The position numbers were made by a program, and so were the translations under genes. A stretch of DNA of 64,000 bases from Ruegeria arenilitoris (GTDB lineage: Bacteria > Pseudomonadota > Alphaproteobacteria > Rhodobacterales > Rhodobacteraceae): assembly GCF_013032855.1 (NCBI RefSeq), contig NZ_WQDA01000002.1:310001-374000 (forward strand), in the 5' to 3' direction. The notes under the pieces were generated by a model. The model saw only the letters and a program-made list of their open reading frames with translations. It had not been told where the DNA came from and searched no databases. Positions within the stretch are counted from its first letter, which is position 1, and every line of letters begins with the position of its first letter. Positions 8,959 through 17,804 of this stretch are shown one piece after another.

Positions 8959-9358
8959 TGCGCTCGGCGTGTTTGGCGATCTCGTCGAAATCGCCCATCT
9001 TTCCGGGCGGGCGCAGAGAGACGCCCTCGTGCCGGGGCAGGACATGGAAATGCAGGTGAAACACCTCCTGCCCTCCGGCCGCCTCGTTGAACTGCTGGAT
9101 GGTCACCCCTTCGGCGTCAAAGGCGCGCATGACCGCACGCGCCAGTTTCTGAACCGTGGTCATGACTGCGGCCAGTTGCTCGGGTGTGGCATCCAGCACG
9201 TTGCGGCAAGGCGTTTTCGGGATCACCAGAAGGTGCCCGTCCGCACGCGGCATGATATCCATGAAAGCCAGCGTGTCCGCATCCTCGTAGACGCGGGTCG
9301 AGGGGATCTCGCCCCGCAGGATCTTGGCAAAGATGTTTTCGGGATCATAAGCGGTCAT
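8939..9358 (-). CDS. HIT-family nucleotide-binding protein
   Basis: 139-residue HINT-branch histidine triad protein, a purine nucleoside phosphoramidase-like hydrolase. The triad is visible in QEVFHLHFHVLPRHEG near the C-terminus, with the family opening NIFAKILRGEIPSTRVYEDADTLAFMDIMP. Length is typical. The physiological substrate is uncertain, as for most bacterial members. It converges on the merR gene with a 20-bp overlap of the coding ends. Confidence 0.92.
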   Translation of the reverse strand: MTAYDPENIFAKILRGEIPSTRVYEDADTLAFMDIMPRADGHLLVIPKTPCRNVLDATPEQLAAVMTTVQKLARAVMRAFDAEGVTIQQFNEAAGGQEVFHLHFHVLPRHEGVSLRPPGKMGDFDEIAKHAERIRAALA

Positions 9359-9533
9359 GGTGGGTCTCCGACAAAGGGGCTGCGTGTTGTTCTGCGGCCA
9401 AGCCAGCAGCGGGTCAAGGCGTGATTCCGCCCTTGGACAGCCCCTGTCCTTGCAATTCGCCCGATCATCCCCAGATACCGGTCATCCAAGGCCGATATCG
9501 CGTGGGTGACCTCCTGCCCCGCGACAATTAATC

Positions 9534-9547
9534 TTGATCCAGATCAA
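9534..9547 (+). promoter_or_regulatory. FNR/FnrL-type binding site upstream of ctaD
   Basis: TTGATCCAGATCAA is an exact match to the FNR consensus TTGAT-N4-ATCAA. It lies about 110 bp before the ctaD start, so an oxygen-sensing FNR-type protein (FnrL in Rhodobacterales) may adjust aa3 oxidase expression. The sense of regulation cannot be read from the sequence. Confidence 0.7.
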
Positions 9548-9650
9548 ACTCGGCCATTGAAGGCCGCCCCCTTGCATTCTAAAACCAGCAGGAATCCCGC
9601 GCGCCGGAGAGGTCCGGCTGCGCGGTCTATTTGCAACAGGAGGCACCTAA

Positions 9651-11309
9651 ATGGCAGACGCAGCCATTCATGGTCACGATCATGAAGACCAGCGCGGATT
9701 CTTTACCCGGTGGTTCATGTCGACCAACCACAAGGATATCGGGATCCTTTACCTGATCTTCTCGGCCTTTGCCGGGTTCATCTCGGTCGCGATGACCATC
9801 TACATGCGGCTTGAACTGATGCATCCGGGCGTTCAGTACATGTGCCTGGAAGGCTTCATGGCCGACCCCTGCACGCCCAACGGACACCTTTGGAACGTGA
9901 TGATCACCTATCACGGTGTCCTGATGATGTTCTTTGTGGTCATTCCCGCCCTGTTCGGCGGTTTTGGCAACTATTTCATGCCGTTGCAGATCGGTGCACC
10001 GGACATGGCGTTCCCGCGGATGAACAACCTGTCCTTCTGGCTGTATGTCGCCGGCACCTCGCTGGGCATCGCGTCGCTGCTGGCCCCCGGCGGCAACGAC
10101 CAGGCCGGCTCGGGCGTGGGCTGGGTTCTTTACCCGCCGCTGTCGACGACCGAAGGCGGCATGTCCATGGACCTGGCGATCTTTGCCGTGCACGTATCGG
10201 GCGCCTCCTCGATCCTCGGCGCGATCAACATGATCACTACCTTCCTGAACATGCGTGCCCCGGGCATGACCCTGTTCAAGGTTCCGCTGTTCAGCTGGTC
10301 GATCTTCGTCACCTCGTGGCTGATTCTGCTGTCGCTGCCGGTTCTGGCGGGCGCGATCACCATGCTGCTGATGGACCGCAACTTCGGCTTCACCTTCTTT
10401 GATCCGGCCGGTGGCGGTGACCCGATCCTGTACCAGCACATCCTGTGGTTCTTCGGTCACCCCGAAGTGTACATCGTGATCCTGCCAGGCTTTGGCATCA
10501 TCAGCCACGTAATCGCCACCTTCTCGCGCAAGCCGATCTTTGGCTATCTGCCGATGGTCTGGGCGATCATCGCAATCGGCGCACTGGGCTTCGTCGTGTG
10601 GGCACACCACATGTACACCGTGGGCATGTCGCTGCGCCAGCAGGCGTACTTCATGCTGGCCACGATGGTCATCGCGGTTCCGACGGGGGTCAAGGTGTTC
10701 TCGTGGATCGCCACCATGTGGGGCGGCTCGATCGAGTTCAAGACGCCGATGCTGTTCGCCTTCGGCTTCCTGTTCCTGTTCACCGTCGGCGGTGTGACCG
10801 GTGTGGTTCTGTCGCAGGCCGGTATCGACCGTGCCTACCACGACACCTACTATGTCGTCGCGCACTTCCACTACGTGATGAGCCTGGGTGCAGTCTTCGC
10901 CATCTTTGCCGGGGTGTACTTCTACTTCTCGAAGATGACGGGCCGTCAGTACTCGGAGTTCTGGGGCAAGGTGCACTTCTGGATGTTCTTCATCGGTGCA
11001 AACCTAACCTTCTTCCCGCAGCACTTTCTGGGCCGTCAGGGCATGCCGCGCCGGTATATCGACTATCCCGAAGCCTTCGCTCAGTGGAACTTCGTCTCGT
11101 CGATCGGTGCGTTCGTCTCGTTCGCTTCGTTCCTGCTGTTCTTCGGGATCGTGTTCTACGCCCTGTTCCGGGGCGCCAAGGAAACACGCCCGAACCCGTG
11201 GAACGAATACGCGGATACGCTGGAATGGACCCTGCCCTCGCCGCCGCCCGAGCACACGTTCGAGCAGCTGCCCAAACAGGAAGACTGGGACAAAGGCCAC
11301 GCGCACTGA
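9651..11309 (+). CDS. ctaD: Cytochrome c oxidase subunit I (aa3 type)
   Basis: Catalytic subunit holding heme a and the heme a3-CuB centre, in the inner membrane; 552 residues with twelve helices. Seen are the helix II heme a ligand in [11 protein letters not shown], the cross-linked His-Tyr motif [18 protein letters not shown], the CuB histidines in [10 protein letters not shown], and the a3/a ligand pair [10 protein letters not shown]. The N-terminal [12 protein letters not shown] block is intact. The gene stands alone with a strong AGGAGG site, no ctaC/ctaE/ctaB beside it, as is common in Rhodobacterales. Upstream are an FNR box and a short leader hairpin (9603-9618); a terminator follows. 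Confidence 0.97.
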   Translation: MADAAIHGHDHEDQRGFFTRWFMSTNHKDIGILYLIFSAFAGFISVAMTIYMRLELMHPGVQYMCLEGFMADPCTPNGHLWNVMITYHGVLMMFFVVIPALFGGFGNYFMPLQIGAPDMAFPRMNNLSFWLYVAGTSLGIASLLAPGGNDQAGSGVGWVLYPPLSTTEGGMSMDLAIFAVHVSGASSILGAINMITTFLNMRAPGMTLFKVPLFSWSIFVTSWLILLSLPVLAGAITMLLMDRNFGFTFFDPAGGGDPILYQHILWFFGHPEVYIVILPGFGIISHVIATFSRKPIFGYLPMVWAIIAIGALGFVVWAHHMYTVGMSLRQQAYFMLATMVIAVPTGVKVFSWIATMWGGSIEFKTPMLFAFGFLFLFTVGGVTGVVLSQAGIDRAYHDTYYVVAHFHYVMSLGAVFAIFAGVYFYFSKMTGRQYSEFWGKVHFWMFFIGANLTFFPQHFLGRQGMPRRYIDYPEAFAQWNFVSSIGAFVSFASFLLFFGIVFYALFRGAKETRPNPWNEYADTLEWTLPSPPPEHTFEQLPKQEDWDKGHAH

Positions 11310-11327
11310 TCCCTTCCCGAAAACAGG

Positions 11328-11360
11328 AAACCCCGCCTTCACGGCGGGGTTTTTCTTTTT
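11328..11360 (+). terminator. Rho-independent terminator of ctaD
   Basis: The stem AAACCCCGCC (11328-11337) pairs with GGCGGGGTTT (11343-11352), a 5-nt loop lies between, and the T-rich tail runs through 11360. Confidence 0.9.
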
Positions 11361-11464
11361 CTGTTCGCGCTCTATCGGCCATCGCATTCCGCGGGCGGTC
11401 GCAATATCGTTGAAAATCGGGTATCCTTGGGGCGCCGCATGTCCGGCCAATCTCCGAGGTCACC

Positions 11465-12064
11465 ATGCCCGATATTGATTTCTGGTACTCCATCGGCAGC
11501 ACTTACAGTTTCCTGACCATCATGCGTCTGGACGATTGGTGCGCAGAACACCAGGCGCAGGTTAACTGGCGCCCTTTCGACGTGCGCGCGGTCATGTCTG
11601 AACAGAAGAACATTCCGTTTGCGGGCAAACCCGTCAAGTCGGCCTATATGTGGCGCGACATCGAACGCCGGGCAGCCAAGTACCATATCCACGCCAAGCT
11701 GCCGGCCCCCTATCCGATTTCGAACCTCGAATTGGCCAACCAGGTCGCGCTGCTGGGTTTCCGGGAAGGATGGGGCAAGAGCTTTACCCAAAACCTTTAC
11801 AGGATCTGGTTTGAGGACGGTATCGAAGCCGGCAGTGAAAACGCCATGTCCGAGGCTCTGTTCCGTTGCCAGCTGGACCCGCTGCCCGTCCTGGCCCGCG
11901 CGCGCAGCCCTGAAATCGAAACCGCGTTGAAAGCTGAAACCGAAACGGCGGTGGGCCTGGGCGTATTCGGCGCGCCCAGCTTTGTCACGCGGGGCGAAGT
12001 GTTCTGGGGCGACGACCGGCTTGAGGATGCGCTGTCCTGGGCGAGGGTCGGACACGTCGTTTGA
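11465..12064 (+). CDS. DsbA-fold 2-hydroxychromene-2-carboxylate isomerase-like protein
   Basis: 199-residue member of the thioredoxin-fold HCCA isomerase/kappa-GST group. The opening DIDFWYSIGSTYSFLTIMRL has serine where DsbA has its CXXC, and the C-terminal GVFGAPSFVTRGEVFWGDDRLEDAL is the typical cis-Pro and product-site region. These enzymes are glutathione-dependent isomerases; in bacteria far from aromatic degradation genes the true substrate is usually unknown, and no such pathway is seen here. It has no signal peptide. Confidence 0.83.
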   Translation: MPDIDFWYSIGSTYSFLTIMRLDDWCAEHQAQVNWRPFDVRAVMSEQKNIPFAGKPVKSAYMWRDIERRAAKYHIHAKLPAPYPISNLELANQVALLGFREGWGKSFTQNLYRIWFEDGIEAGSENAMSEALFRCQLDPLPVLARARSPEIETALKAETETAVGLGVFGAPSFVTRGEVFWGDDRLEDALSWARVGHVV

Positions 12065-12107
12065 AATTGGCAATCGACACCGGATCAGCAGGCGCTATTT
12101 TTGCAAT

Positions 12108-12599
12108 ATGCCCTACCATTGGAACGACAGCTCGAACTCGGAACAGGAATTGCGCCTTTGGCCGCACAATTCCCTGCCGCCGCGCGGCGCGATGGCCGTC
12201 GTGCTATCGGTTTTCCTGTTTGGACTGATTCCCCTGCTTGCAGTTCTGGGATCGGTTCTGCTGTGGGGGCTATTGCCGTTCCTTTTGTTGACGGTGGCGG
12301 GCCTATGGCTTGCGATCCAGGCGAACTATCGGTCCCGTAACGTGTTTGAGGTACTGACCCTTACCGGAACCCAAGCACGCCTGATCCATCACAGCGCCCG
12401 GACCGGCCAGCAGGAATGGACTTGCAATCGATACTGGGCCCGTCCGGAAATGCACAAGGCCGGCGGACCCGTCCCGAACTATGTGACCCTGTCGGGTGAA
12501 GGACGGGTGGTCGAGATTGGCGCGTTCCTCTCAGAGGAGGAACGCATTGCCTTGTATGATGATCTGGTAATACGGCTGCGCGAACCGGCGCTTGAATAA
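12108..12599 (+). CDS. DUF2244 family membrane protein
   Basis: 163-residue protein starting MPYHWNDSSNSEQELRLWPHNSL, with two close hydrophobic helices (about residues 28-70) and a soluble C-terminal part containing NVFEVLTLTGTQARLIHHSARTGQ and RVVEIGAFLSEEER. This matches the integral-membrane DUF2244 family, often found near cytochrome oxidase genes in Alphaproteobacteria, which fits the nearby ctaD. The function is unknown. ATG at 12108 is chosen because the longer frame runs into the previous gene. Confidence 0.8.
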   Translation: MPYHWNDSSNSEQELRLWPHNSLPPRGAMAVVLSVFLFGLIPLLAVLGSVLLWGLLPFLLLTVAGLWLAIQANYRSRNVFEVLTLTGTQARLIHHSARTGQQEWTCNRYWARPEMHKAGGPVPNYVTLSGEGRVVEIGAFLSEEERIALYDDLVIRLREPALE

Positions 12600-12605
12600 A
12601 GCGCG

Positions 12606-13091
12606 TCAGCAGTCGCCGTTCGACGCTGCGCACAGGTGGTCTTTGACCAGCGGCCCCACCTTTCCAAAGTCCATCTGGCCTGTGTAGTTGGCCTTGAGCT
12701 CGCCCATGACCTTGCCCATGTCCCGGATCGACCCGGCACCGGTCGCCGTGATCGCCGTCTGGATGGCCTTTGCGACCTCATCATCATCCAACTGCTTGGG
12801 CAGGAATTCCTCGATGATCTTCACCTCGCGCAGTTCGCGCTCGGCCAGGTCCAAACGACCGCCTTCCTCATAGGCCCGAGCGCTTTCCTTGCGCTGCTTG
12901 CTCATTTTCCCAAGAATCTCAAGAACATCCGCGTCATCGCAGCCCTTGGCCTCTTCGTTTCCGGCCGCGCGCAGCGCGATGTCCCGATCCTTGATCGCGG
13001 CATTGACCAGCCGCAGCGTCGACAAACGCTCGGCATCCTTGTCCTTCATTGCTTGCTTCAGGGCAGTGGTCACCCGAGTTCGCATATCCAT
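12606..13091 (-). CDS. GatB/YqeY domain protein
   Basis: About 161 residues of the YqeY family, related to the tRNA-binding tail domain of the amidotransferase GatB. Visible blocks are LKQAMKDKDAERLSTLRLVNAAIKD, the conserved EEGGRLDLAERELREVKIIEEFLPKQLDDDE and the C-terminal GKVMGELKANYTGQMDFGKVGPLVKDHL. The exact role is not established; it may help tRNA-dependent amidation. It is divergent from carA, a common arrangement in Alphaproteobacteria. The start at 13091 (MDMRTRVTTALKQ) is the family-typical one; an upstream start would add an uncharacteristic 21 residues. Confidence 0.88.
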   Translation of the reverse strand: MDMRTRVTTALKQAMKDKDAERLSTLRLVNAAIKDRDIALRAAGNEEAKGCDDADVLEILGKMSKQRKESARAYEEGGRLDLAERELREVKIIEEFLPKQLDDDEVAKAIQTAITATGAGSIRDMGKVMGELKANYTGQMDFGKVGPLVKDHLCAASNGDC

Positions 13092-13213
13092 CTGTTCTGT
13101 CCATCCCCATGGCAACGGAACCCCGAACATATCTAAACAAAATCCGAGGCACAACAGCAGACAGATAAGGCTAAATCATTGAAAAACAACAATAGCCCAA
13201 AATTTGAACAGGG

Positions 13214-13242
13214 TTGACCCGAGGCACCAACCCCCTTACTTA
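13214..13242 (+). promoter_or_regulatory. Predicted carA promoter
   Basis: TTGACC (13214-13219), a 17-bp spacer and TACTTA (13237-13242) lie about 30 bp before the carA start. This fits a housekeeping sigma promoter; it was read by eye only. Confidence 0.45.
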
Positions 13243-13274
13243 TGCGCCGATTTACCCGATAGGAGAGTCGCGCC

Positions 13275-14441
13275 ATGGCCCATCAAGCCACGTCCAAGCC
13301 CACCGCATGTCTGGCTCTGGCCGACGGAACGCTCTTCTTCGGAACCGGGTTCGGCGCCACGGGGCAAACCGAGGCCGAGCTGTGTTTCAACACCGCGATG
13401 ACCGGGTATCAGGAAATCATGACCGACCCGTCCTATGCCGGGCAGATCGTGACTTTCACCTTCCCACATATCGGAAATGTCGGCGTCAATCCCGACGATG
13501 ACGAAACCGCCGATCCGGTTGCCGCGGGCATGGTCGTGAAATGGGATCCGACCGAGCCGTCGAACTGGCGCTCGGCCGAGCGGCTGACCGACTGGCTGGC
13601 ACGCCGTGGCCGGATCGCCATCGGTGGGGTCGATACCCGCCGGCTGACCCGTGCGATCCGCCAGCAAGGCGCTCCGCATGTCGCGTTGGCCCATGATCCG
13701 CAGGGCAACTTCGATATCGAAGCCCTGGTTGCAGCGGCGCGTGGATTCGCCGGGCTGGAGGGCATGGATCTGGCCAAGGATGTGACCTGCGCTCAAAGCT
13801 ACCGCTGGGACGAGATGCGCTGGGCCTGGCCGGACGGCTACCAGCGTCAGGAAGCGCCCGTGCACAAGGTCGTCGCGCTGGACTACGGCGCAAAACGGAA
13901 CATCCTGCGCTGCCTGGCCTCGGCCGGTTGCGACGTGACGGTCCTGCCCGCAACCGCAACCACGGCTGAGGTGCTGGCGCACGACCCTGATGGCGTATTC
14001 TTGTCAAACGGCCCGGGAGACCCGGCGGCCACCGGCACTTATGCTGTGCCGATGATCAAGGAAATACTCGAAACCACAGATCTGCCGATTTTCGGGATCT
14101 GCCTTGGTCACCAGATGCTGGCACTGGCGTTGGGCGGCAAGACCATCAAGATGAACCACGGACACCACGGCGCCAACCACCCGGTCAAGGACCTGGAAAC
14201 CGGCAAGGTCGAGATCACCTCGATGAACCATGGCTTTGCGGTCGACGCCCAATCGTTGCCTGCCGGGGTGGTTGAAACCCACCGGTCGCTGTTCGATGGT
14301 TCGAACTGCGGCATCCGCATGTCCGATCGCCCGGTGTATTCGGTTCAGTATCACCCCGAAGCCTCGCCCGGCCCGCAAGACAGCTTTTACCTGTTTGAAC
14401 GGTTTGCCGCGGCCATGGCAGACCGAAAAGTGCGCGCTTAA
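13275..14441 (+). CDS. carA: Carbamoyl-phosphate synthase small subunit
   Basis: Glutaminase subunit that feeds ammonia to CarB for arginine and pyrimidine synthesis. 388 residues: the N-terminal CPSase domain opens LADGTLFFGTGFGATGQTEAE, and the C-terminal class I amidotransferase domain has the nucleophile in IFGICLGHQML and the histidine-glutamate pair in VQYHPEASPGPQD. The MNHGHHGANHPV block is also typical. Length is normal. carB is not in the window. It is preceded by a promoter and AGGAGAG ribosome site. Confidence 0.97.
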   Translation: MAHQATSKPTACLALADGTLFFGTGFGATGQTEAELCFNTAMTGYQEIMTDPSYAGQIVTFTFPHIGNVGVNPDDDETADPVAAGMVVKWDPTEPSNWRSAERLTDWLARRGRIAIGGVDTRRLTRAIRQQGAPHVALAHDPQGNFDIEALVAAARGFAGLEGMDLAKDVTCAQSYRWDEMRWAWPDGYQRQEAPVHKVVALDYGAKRNILRCLASAGCDVTVLPATATTAEVLAHDPDGVFLSNGPGDPAATGTYAVPMIKEILETTDLPIFGICLGHQMLALALGGKTIKMNHGHHGANHPVKDLETGKVEITSMNHGFAVDAQSLPAGVVETHRSLFDGSNCGIRMSDRPVYSVQYHPEASPGPQDSFYLFERFAAAMADRKVRA

Positions 14442-14469
14442 TCCCGCAGGTTTGCGGACCGCGTCAACG

Positions 14470-14484
14470 TTAACCCGGAATTAA
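14470..14484 (+). promoter_or_regulatory. CtrA binding site (TTAA-N7-TTAA)
   Basis: TTAACCCGGAATTAA, followed by C, exactly matches the CtrA consensus TTAA-N7-TTAAC. It lies in the 86-bp gap between carA and the glycosyltransferase gene, 44 bp before that gene's ATG, a distance that suits direct control of its promoter. Confidence 0.7.
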
Positions 14485-14527
14485 CCTTGATTGAGCAACT
14501 CTAACCCGACACTTCGGGCAGGGTTCT

Positions 14528-16450
14528 ATGATGGTTGAATTGAATTTTCTGGGTCACGGGCCTGCGACCCCGGTTTCCGGCATTGGCCCCCGCAAACCTT
14601 TGGGCACTTGCCTGATCGACTTGGGGGTGATTACCCCCGCTCAACTGGATCACGCCCTGAAACTGCAGGAGCGGCAGAACGCTCTTCTAGGCGAAATTCT
14701 AGTTGGCGAGCATATAGCCTCGCGCAGCGATGTGTTGTTAGCGCTGGGCCAACAACATGGGCTGCAGATCGCCGATCTGGAAAACACGCCGCCACCCGCT
14801 GACCTTTGCGCGCTGCGCCCGATGCAGTTCTGGCTGACGCACAACGCCATTCCGTGGCTGCGAGTCGGGCCCGTGCTTTTGGTCGCGACGGCCTACCCAG
14901 ACCGCTTTGATGAAATAAGGTCCGGGTTGGCGGATTGCGCCCAGACAGTCCTTCCGGTGCTGGCCGCACCCGATGACATCGACCAAGCTATTGCCCGACA
15001 TTACGCAAAACCTTTGGCTGAGGCGGCGGAAACGCGGGCGCCGCTATCGCAAAGCTGCCGCTCATGGACTGCGAGTTCGCGTCTCCTGCCGACCCTCTTG
15101 GCGCTGGCTGCGCTTGTGGGCCTGGGTCTGCAACCGAATGCCGGGCTATCCCTGCTGTTCTGGGCAGCAGTTTCAACGCTGATCCTTTTCCTGATTCTTC
15201 GGCTGGCCGGGTTGATATCGTATCTCTTCCCCCAAAAGGCCAAAAACCCAGACGGTCTGCTTGCGCAACAGCGCCTGCCGTGCGTGTCCATCCTGGTGCC
15301 GTTGCACAAGGAACGGGAAATCGCTGGTGCGCTGATCCAAAGGCTGAAACGCCTGACCTATCCAAAGGCGCTGTTGGACGTGATCCTGGTCTTGGAAGAA
15401 CATGATGACGTCACCCGGTCAGCGCTTGCGCAGACCACCCTGCCCAGCTGGATCCGAACGCTGGAGGTGCCCGATCTTGGCAACCTGACCACCAAACCAC
15501 GGGCGATGAACTATGCGCTGGATTTCTGCCGAGGAGAGATTTTGGGCGTCTGGGACGCCGAGGATGCGCCTCTGCCAGACCAAATCGAGACCGTGGTAGA
15601 GCAATTCGCCCGCGCGCCCGATGATGTCGTCTGCCTGCAGGGTGTTCTGGACTACTACAACCCGCGCACCAACTGGCGCTCGCGTTGCTTCACCATCGAG
15701 TACAGCGGTTGGTTCCGCGTAATCCTGCCCGGAATCGCACGGTTGGGTCTTGTGGTGCCACTGGGCGGAACGACGTTCTTCTTCCGCAGGGACAAGCTGT
15801 TGGAATTGGGGGGCTGGGACGCTCACAATGTGACCGAGGACGCGGATTTGGGGGTTCGGCTCAGTCGCGCGGGCTATCGCACCGAAATCGTGAATACCGC
15901 CACGTATGAAGAGGCCAATTTCCGCGCCTGGCCTTGGGTGAAGCAACGCTCGCGCTGGCTCAAAGGGTTCATGGTCACGTACCTTGTCCACATGCGCTCG
16001 CCCCTGGCATTGATGCGCGATCTGGGGATGTGGCGCTTTCTGGGTGTCCAAGCCTTTTTCCTGGGGACGGTCGGACAATTCCTGCTCGCCCCGGTGCTTT
16101 GGGTCTTCTGGCTGACCTTTTTGGGGCTGACGAACCCTTTCGAAGCTGTATTGGCACCGCAAATCTTGAACGCCTGTGTCTACCTGTTCCTGACCGCCGA
16201 GGCCGCGAACATCCTAGTTGGAGGCTTGGGCGTGGTGGCCGGCGGTCGCCGTTTCCTGCTGCCGTGGGTCCCGACCATGGCACTCTACTACCCCTTGGGC
16301 GTGGCAGCAGCATACAAGGCGCTGTGGGAACTGGCGGTCAGACCATTCTTCTGGGACAAGACCCAGCACGGACAGGCCAGCGAAGAAGTGCAGCCAGACG
16401 ACCAAGCTATTTCTCGCGCCGGATTGCATCCTGCTTCAGCCGGGTCATGA
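14528..16450 (+). CDS. MshEN-domain family 2 glycosyltransferase (likely c-di-GMP-regulated polysaccharide enzyme)
   Basis: 640 residues. Residues 24-47 and 53-76 form two 24-residue repeats (PLGTCLIDLG..LKLQ and LLGEILVGEH..LGQQ) joined by a 5-residue link, the architecture of the c-di-GMP-binding MshEN domain of secretion ATPases. Two membrane helices (about 185-235) precede a GT2 catalytic domain (about 250-480) with DAED (343-346), TEDADL (436-441) and QRSRW (473-477), the D,D,D,QxxRW set of processive synthases such as cellulose synthase. Further helices follow. It probably makes or exports a cell-surface polysaccharide when c-di-GMP rises. It stands alone, with no partner export genes, behind a CtrA box. 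The end overlaps the convergent gntR by 44 bp. Confidence 0.85.
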   Translation: MMVELNFLGHGPATPVSGIGPRKPLGTCLIDLGVITPAQLDHALKLQERQNALLGEILVGEHIASRSDVLLALGQQHGLQIADLENTPPPADLCALRPMQFWLTHNAIPWLRVGPVLLVATAYPDRFDEIRSGLADCAQTVLPVLAAPDDIDQAIARHYAKPLAEAAETRAPLSQSCRSWTASSRLLPTLLALAALVGLGLQPNAGLSLLFWAAVSTLILFLILRLAGLISYLFPQKAKNPDGLLAQQRLPCVSILVPLHKEREIAGALIQRLKRLTYPKALLDVILVLEEHDDVTRSALAQTTLPSWIRTLEVPDLGNLTTKPRAMNYALDFCRGEILGVWDAEDAPLPDQIETVVEQFARAPDDVVCLQGVLDYYNPRTNWRSRCFTIEYSGWFRVILPGIARLGLVVPLGGTTFFFRRDKLLELGGWDAHNVTEDADLGVRLSRAGYRTEIVNTATYEEANFRAWPWVKQRSRWLKGFMVTYLVHMRSPLALMRDLGMWRFLGVQAFFLGTVGQFLLAPVLWVFWLTFLGLTNPFEAVLAPQILNACVYLFLTAEAANILVGGLGVVAGGRRFLLPWVPTMALYYPLGVAAAYKALWELAVRPFFWDKTQHGQASEEVQPDDQAISRAGLHPASAGS

Positions 16451-17054
16451 ACGCGACCGAGATATGTTCCTTCAGAGCTCGGTCGGCGGCTTCTTCGTCA
16501 TGAGCCGCGATTGCCTCGACGATCCCCTTATGCTCACTCTGAGCGATCTCACCGCGGCCCTGCGCGGCCAATGAAGTCGTTGCCATCAGAGCCATGGTGC
16601 GATGGACAAGGTCCAATTGCTGAACAAGGTAGCGGTTGTGCGACGCAAGGTGGATCTGCTCGTGGAACCGCCGGTTGGCCCGGGAAAGAGCCACTGGATC
16701 ATCCACAAGCGCGTCATCGGCTTCGACCATATCCTGCAGGACTTTGATTTCCTCATCCGTGGCGTGGCGCGCGGCCAGTCGGGCCGCCAGCCCTTCCAAC
16801 TCACGCCGCACGACATACAGCTCGGCCATCTGGTTGTGGTCCAGCGAGGCCACGATGAGCGACCGCCCGTCACGTTCCAGCAGCGACTGCGTCTCGAGCC
16901 GCTGCAGCGCCTCGCGGATCGGGGTGCGCGACACGCCGAACCGCTCGGCCAGTTCGCTTTCCACCAGCCGGTCGCCGGGTTTGTACACACCCACGTCGAT
17001 CGCTTCGAGGATCAGGCTGTAGGCATCGGTCTGGGGCTGTCGGGACTGGTTCAT
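16407..17054 (-). CDS. GntR-family regulator, FadR/FCD type
   Basis: 215-residue repressor or activator with an N-terminal winged helix (YKPGDRLVESELAERFGVSRTPIREALQRLETQSLLE) and a C-terminal all-helical FCD ligand domain, whose metal/ligand residues appear around RANRRFHEQIHLASHNRYL and SEHKGIVEAIAAHDEEAADRALKEHI. FCD regulators usually sense small carboxylates. It is divergent from the HAD phosphatase gene, and no transport or catabolic operon lies beside it, so the target is not evident. Its 3' end overlaps the glycosyltransferase gene. Confidence 0.9.
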   Translation of the reverse strand: MNQSRQPQTDAYSLILEAIDVGVYKPGDRLVESELAERFGVSRTPIREALQRLETQSLLERDGRSLIVASLDHNQMAELYVVRRELEGLAARLAARHATDEEIKVLQDMVEADDALVDDPVALSRANRRFHEQIHLASHNRYLVQQLDLVHRTMALMATTSLAAQGRGEIAQSEHKGIVEAIAAHDEEAADRALKEHISVAFMTRLKQDAIRREK

Positions 17055-17155
17055 TGGGTCGGGTCTCTCCTCGTTCGGACCTGTCTATCCGGGCCATGGG
17101 CCTGCAATCAAGTGCGCCATTGAAAACCCGATGGCCGCGGCCTAAACCCAAGCCT

Positions 17156-17800
17156 ATGGTCAAGCCCGCATTTTCACATGTCACACAATGGGTGTTCGAT
17201 CTGGACAACACCCTGTATCCGCCTCACATGCGCCTGTTCGATCAGATCGAGGTGCTGATGACGGAATACGTGGTCGAAGCCCTGCGCGTCGACCGGGCCG
17301 AGGCTGACCGGCTGCGCCAGCACTATTGGCGCGAACACGGCACCACGCTGGCCGGGCTAATGGCCGAACATGATCTGGACCCCGAGCCCTATCTGCACGC
17401 GGTTCATCAGGTCGACCTGAGCCACATGGAACCCGACCCTGCGCTGGCCGCGCATATCCGGGCCCTGCCCGGGCGGCGCATCGTCTACACCAACGGCAGC
17501 GCGCCCTATGCCGAGCGGGTTCTGGCCTCGCGCGGGTTGGATGGGCTGTTCGACGCGATCTATGGGGTCGAACATGCGGGATATCGGCCCAAACCGGACA
17601 AGGCCGCGTTTGAAACGGTCTTTGCCCGCGACGGCATCCGCCCCGACCGCGCCGCCATGTTCGAGGACGAGCCGCGCAACCTGAAGGCCCCGCATGACAT
17701 GGGCATGCGTACCGTGCATGTCGCGCCCGATCCGCATGACGCGGATCACATCCACCACCACACCGATGATCTGACCGCCTTTCTCGCGCGCCTGATCTGA
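17156..17800 (+). CDS. HAD-family pyrimidine 5'-nucleotidase-like phosphatase
   Basis: 214-residue haloacid dehalogenase hydrolase: motif I is FDLDNTLYPP, motif II VYTNGS, motif III the lysine of YRPKPDK and motif IV FEDEPRNLKAPHDMGM. The NTLYPP and KPD details match the Sdt1/pyrimidine 5'-nucleotidase group, which dephosphorylates nucleotides or related phosphates. The frame is open 34 codons upstream, but that segment overlaps the gntR promoter and has no family similarity, so ATG at 17156 is chosen. The stop codon is followed within 10 bp by the first copy of a 16-bp direct repeat. Confidence 0.87.
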   Translation: MVKPAFSHVTQWVFDLDNTLYPPHMRLFDQIEVLMTEYVVEALRVDRAEADRLRQHYWREHGTTLAGLMAEHDLDPEPYLHAVHQVDLSHMEPDPALAAHIRALPGRRIVYTNGSAPYAERVLASRGLDGLFDAIYGVEHAGYRPKPDKAAFETVFARDGIRPDRAAMFEDEPRNLKAPHDMGMRTVHVAPDPHDADHIHHHTDDLTAFLARLI

Positions 17801-17804
17801 ATCA

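Noticed and set aside
9627..10976. A long minus-strand frame opposite ctaD
   Set aside because: It mirrors the hydrophobic ctaD frame as a His/Gln/Arg-rich string with no recognisable domain.
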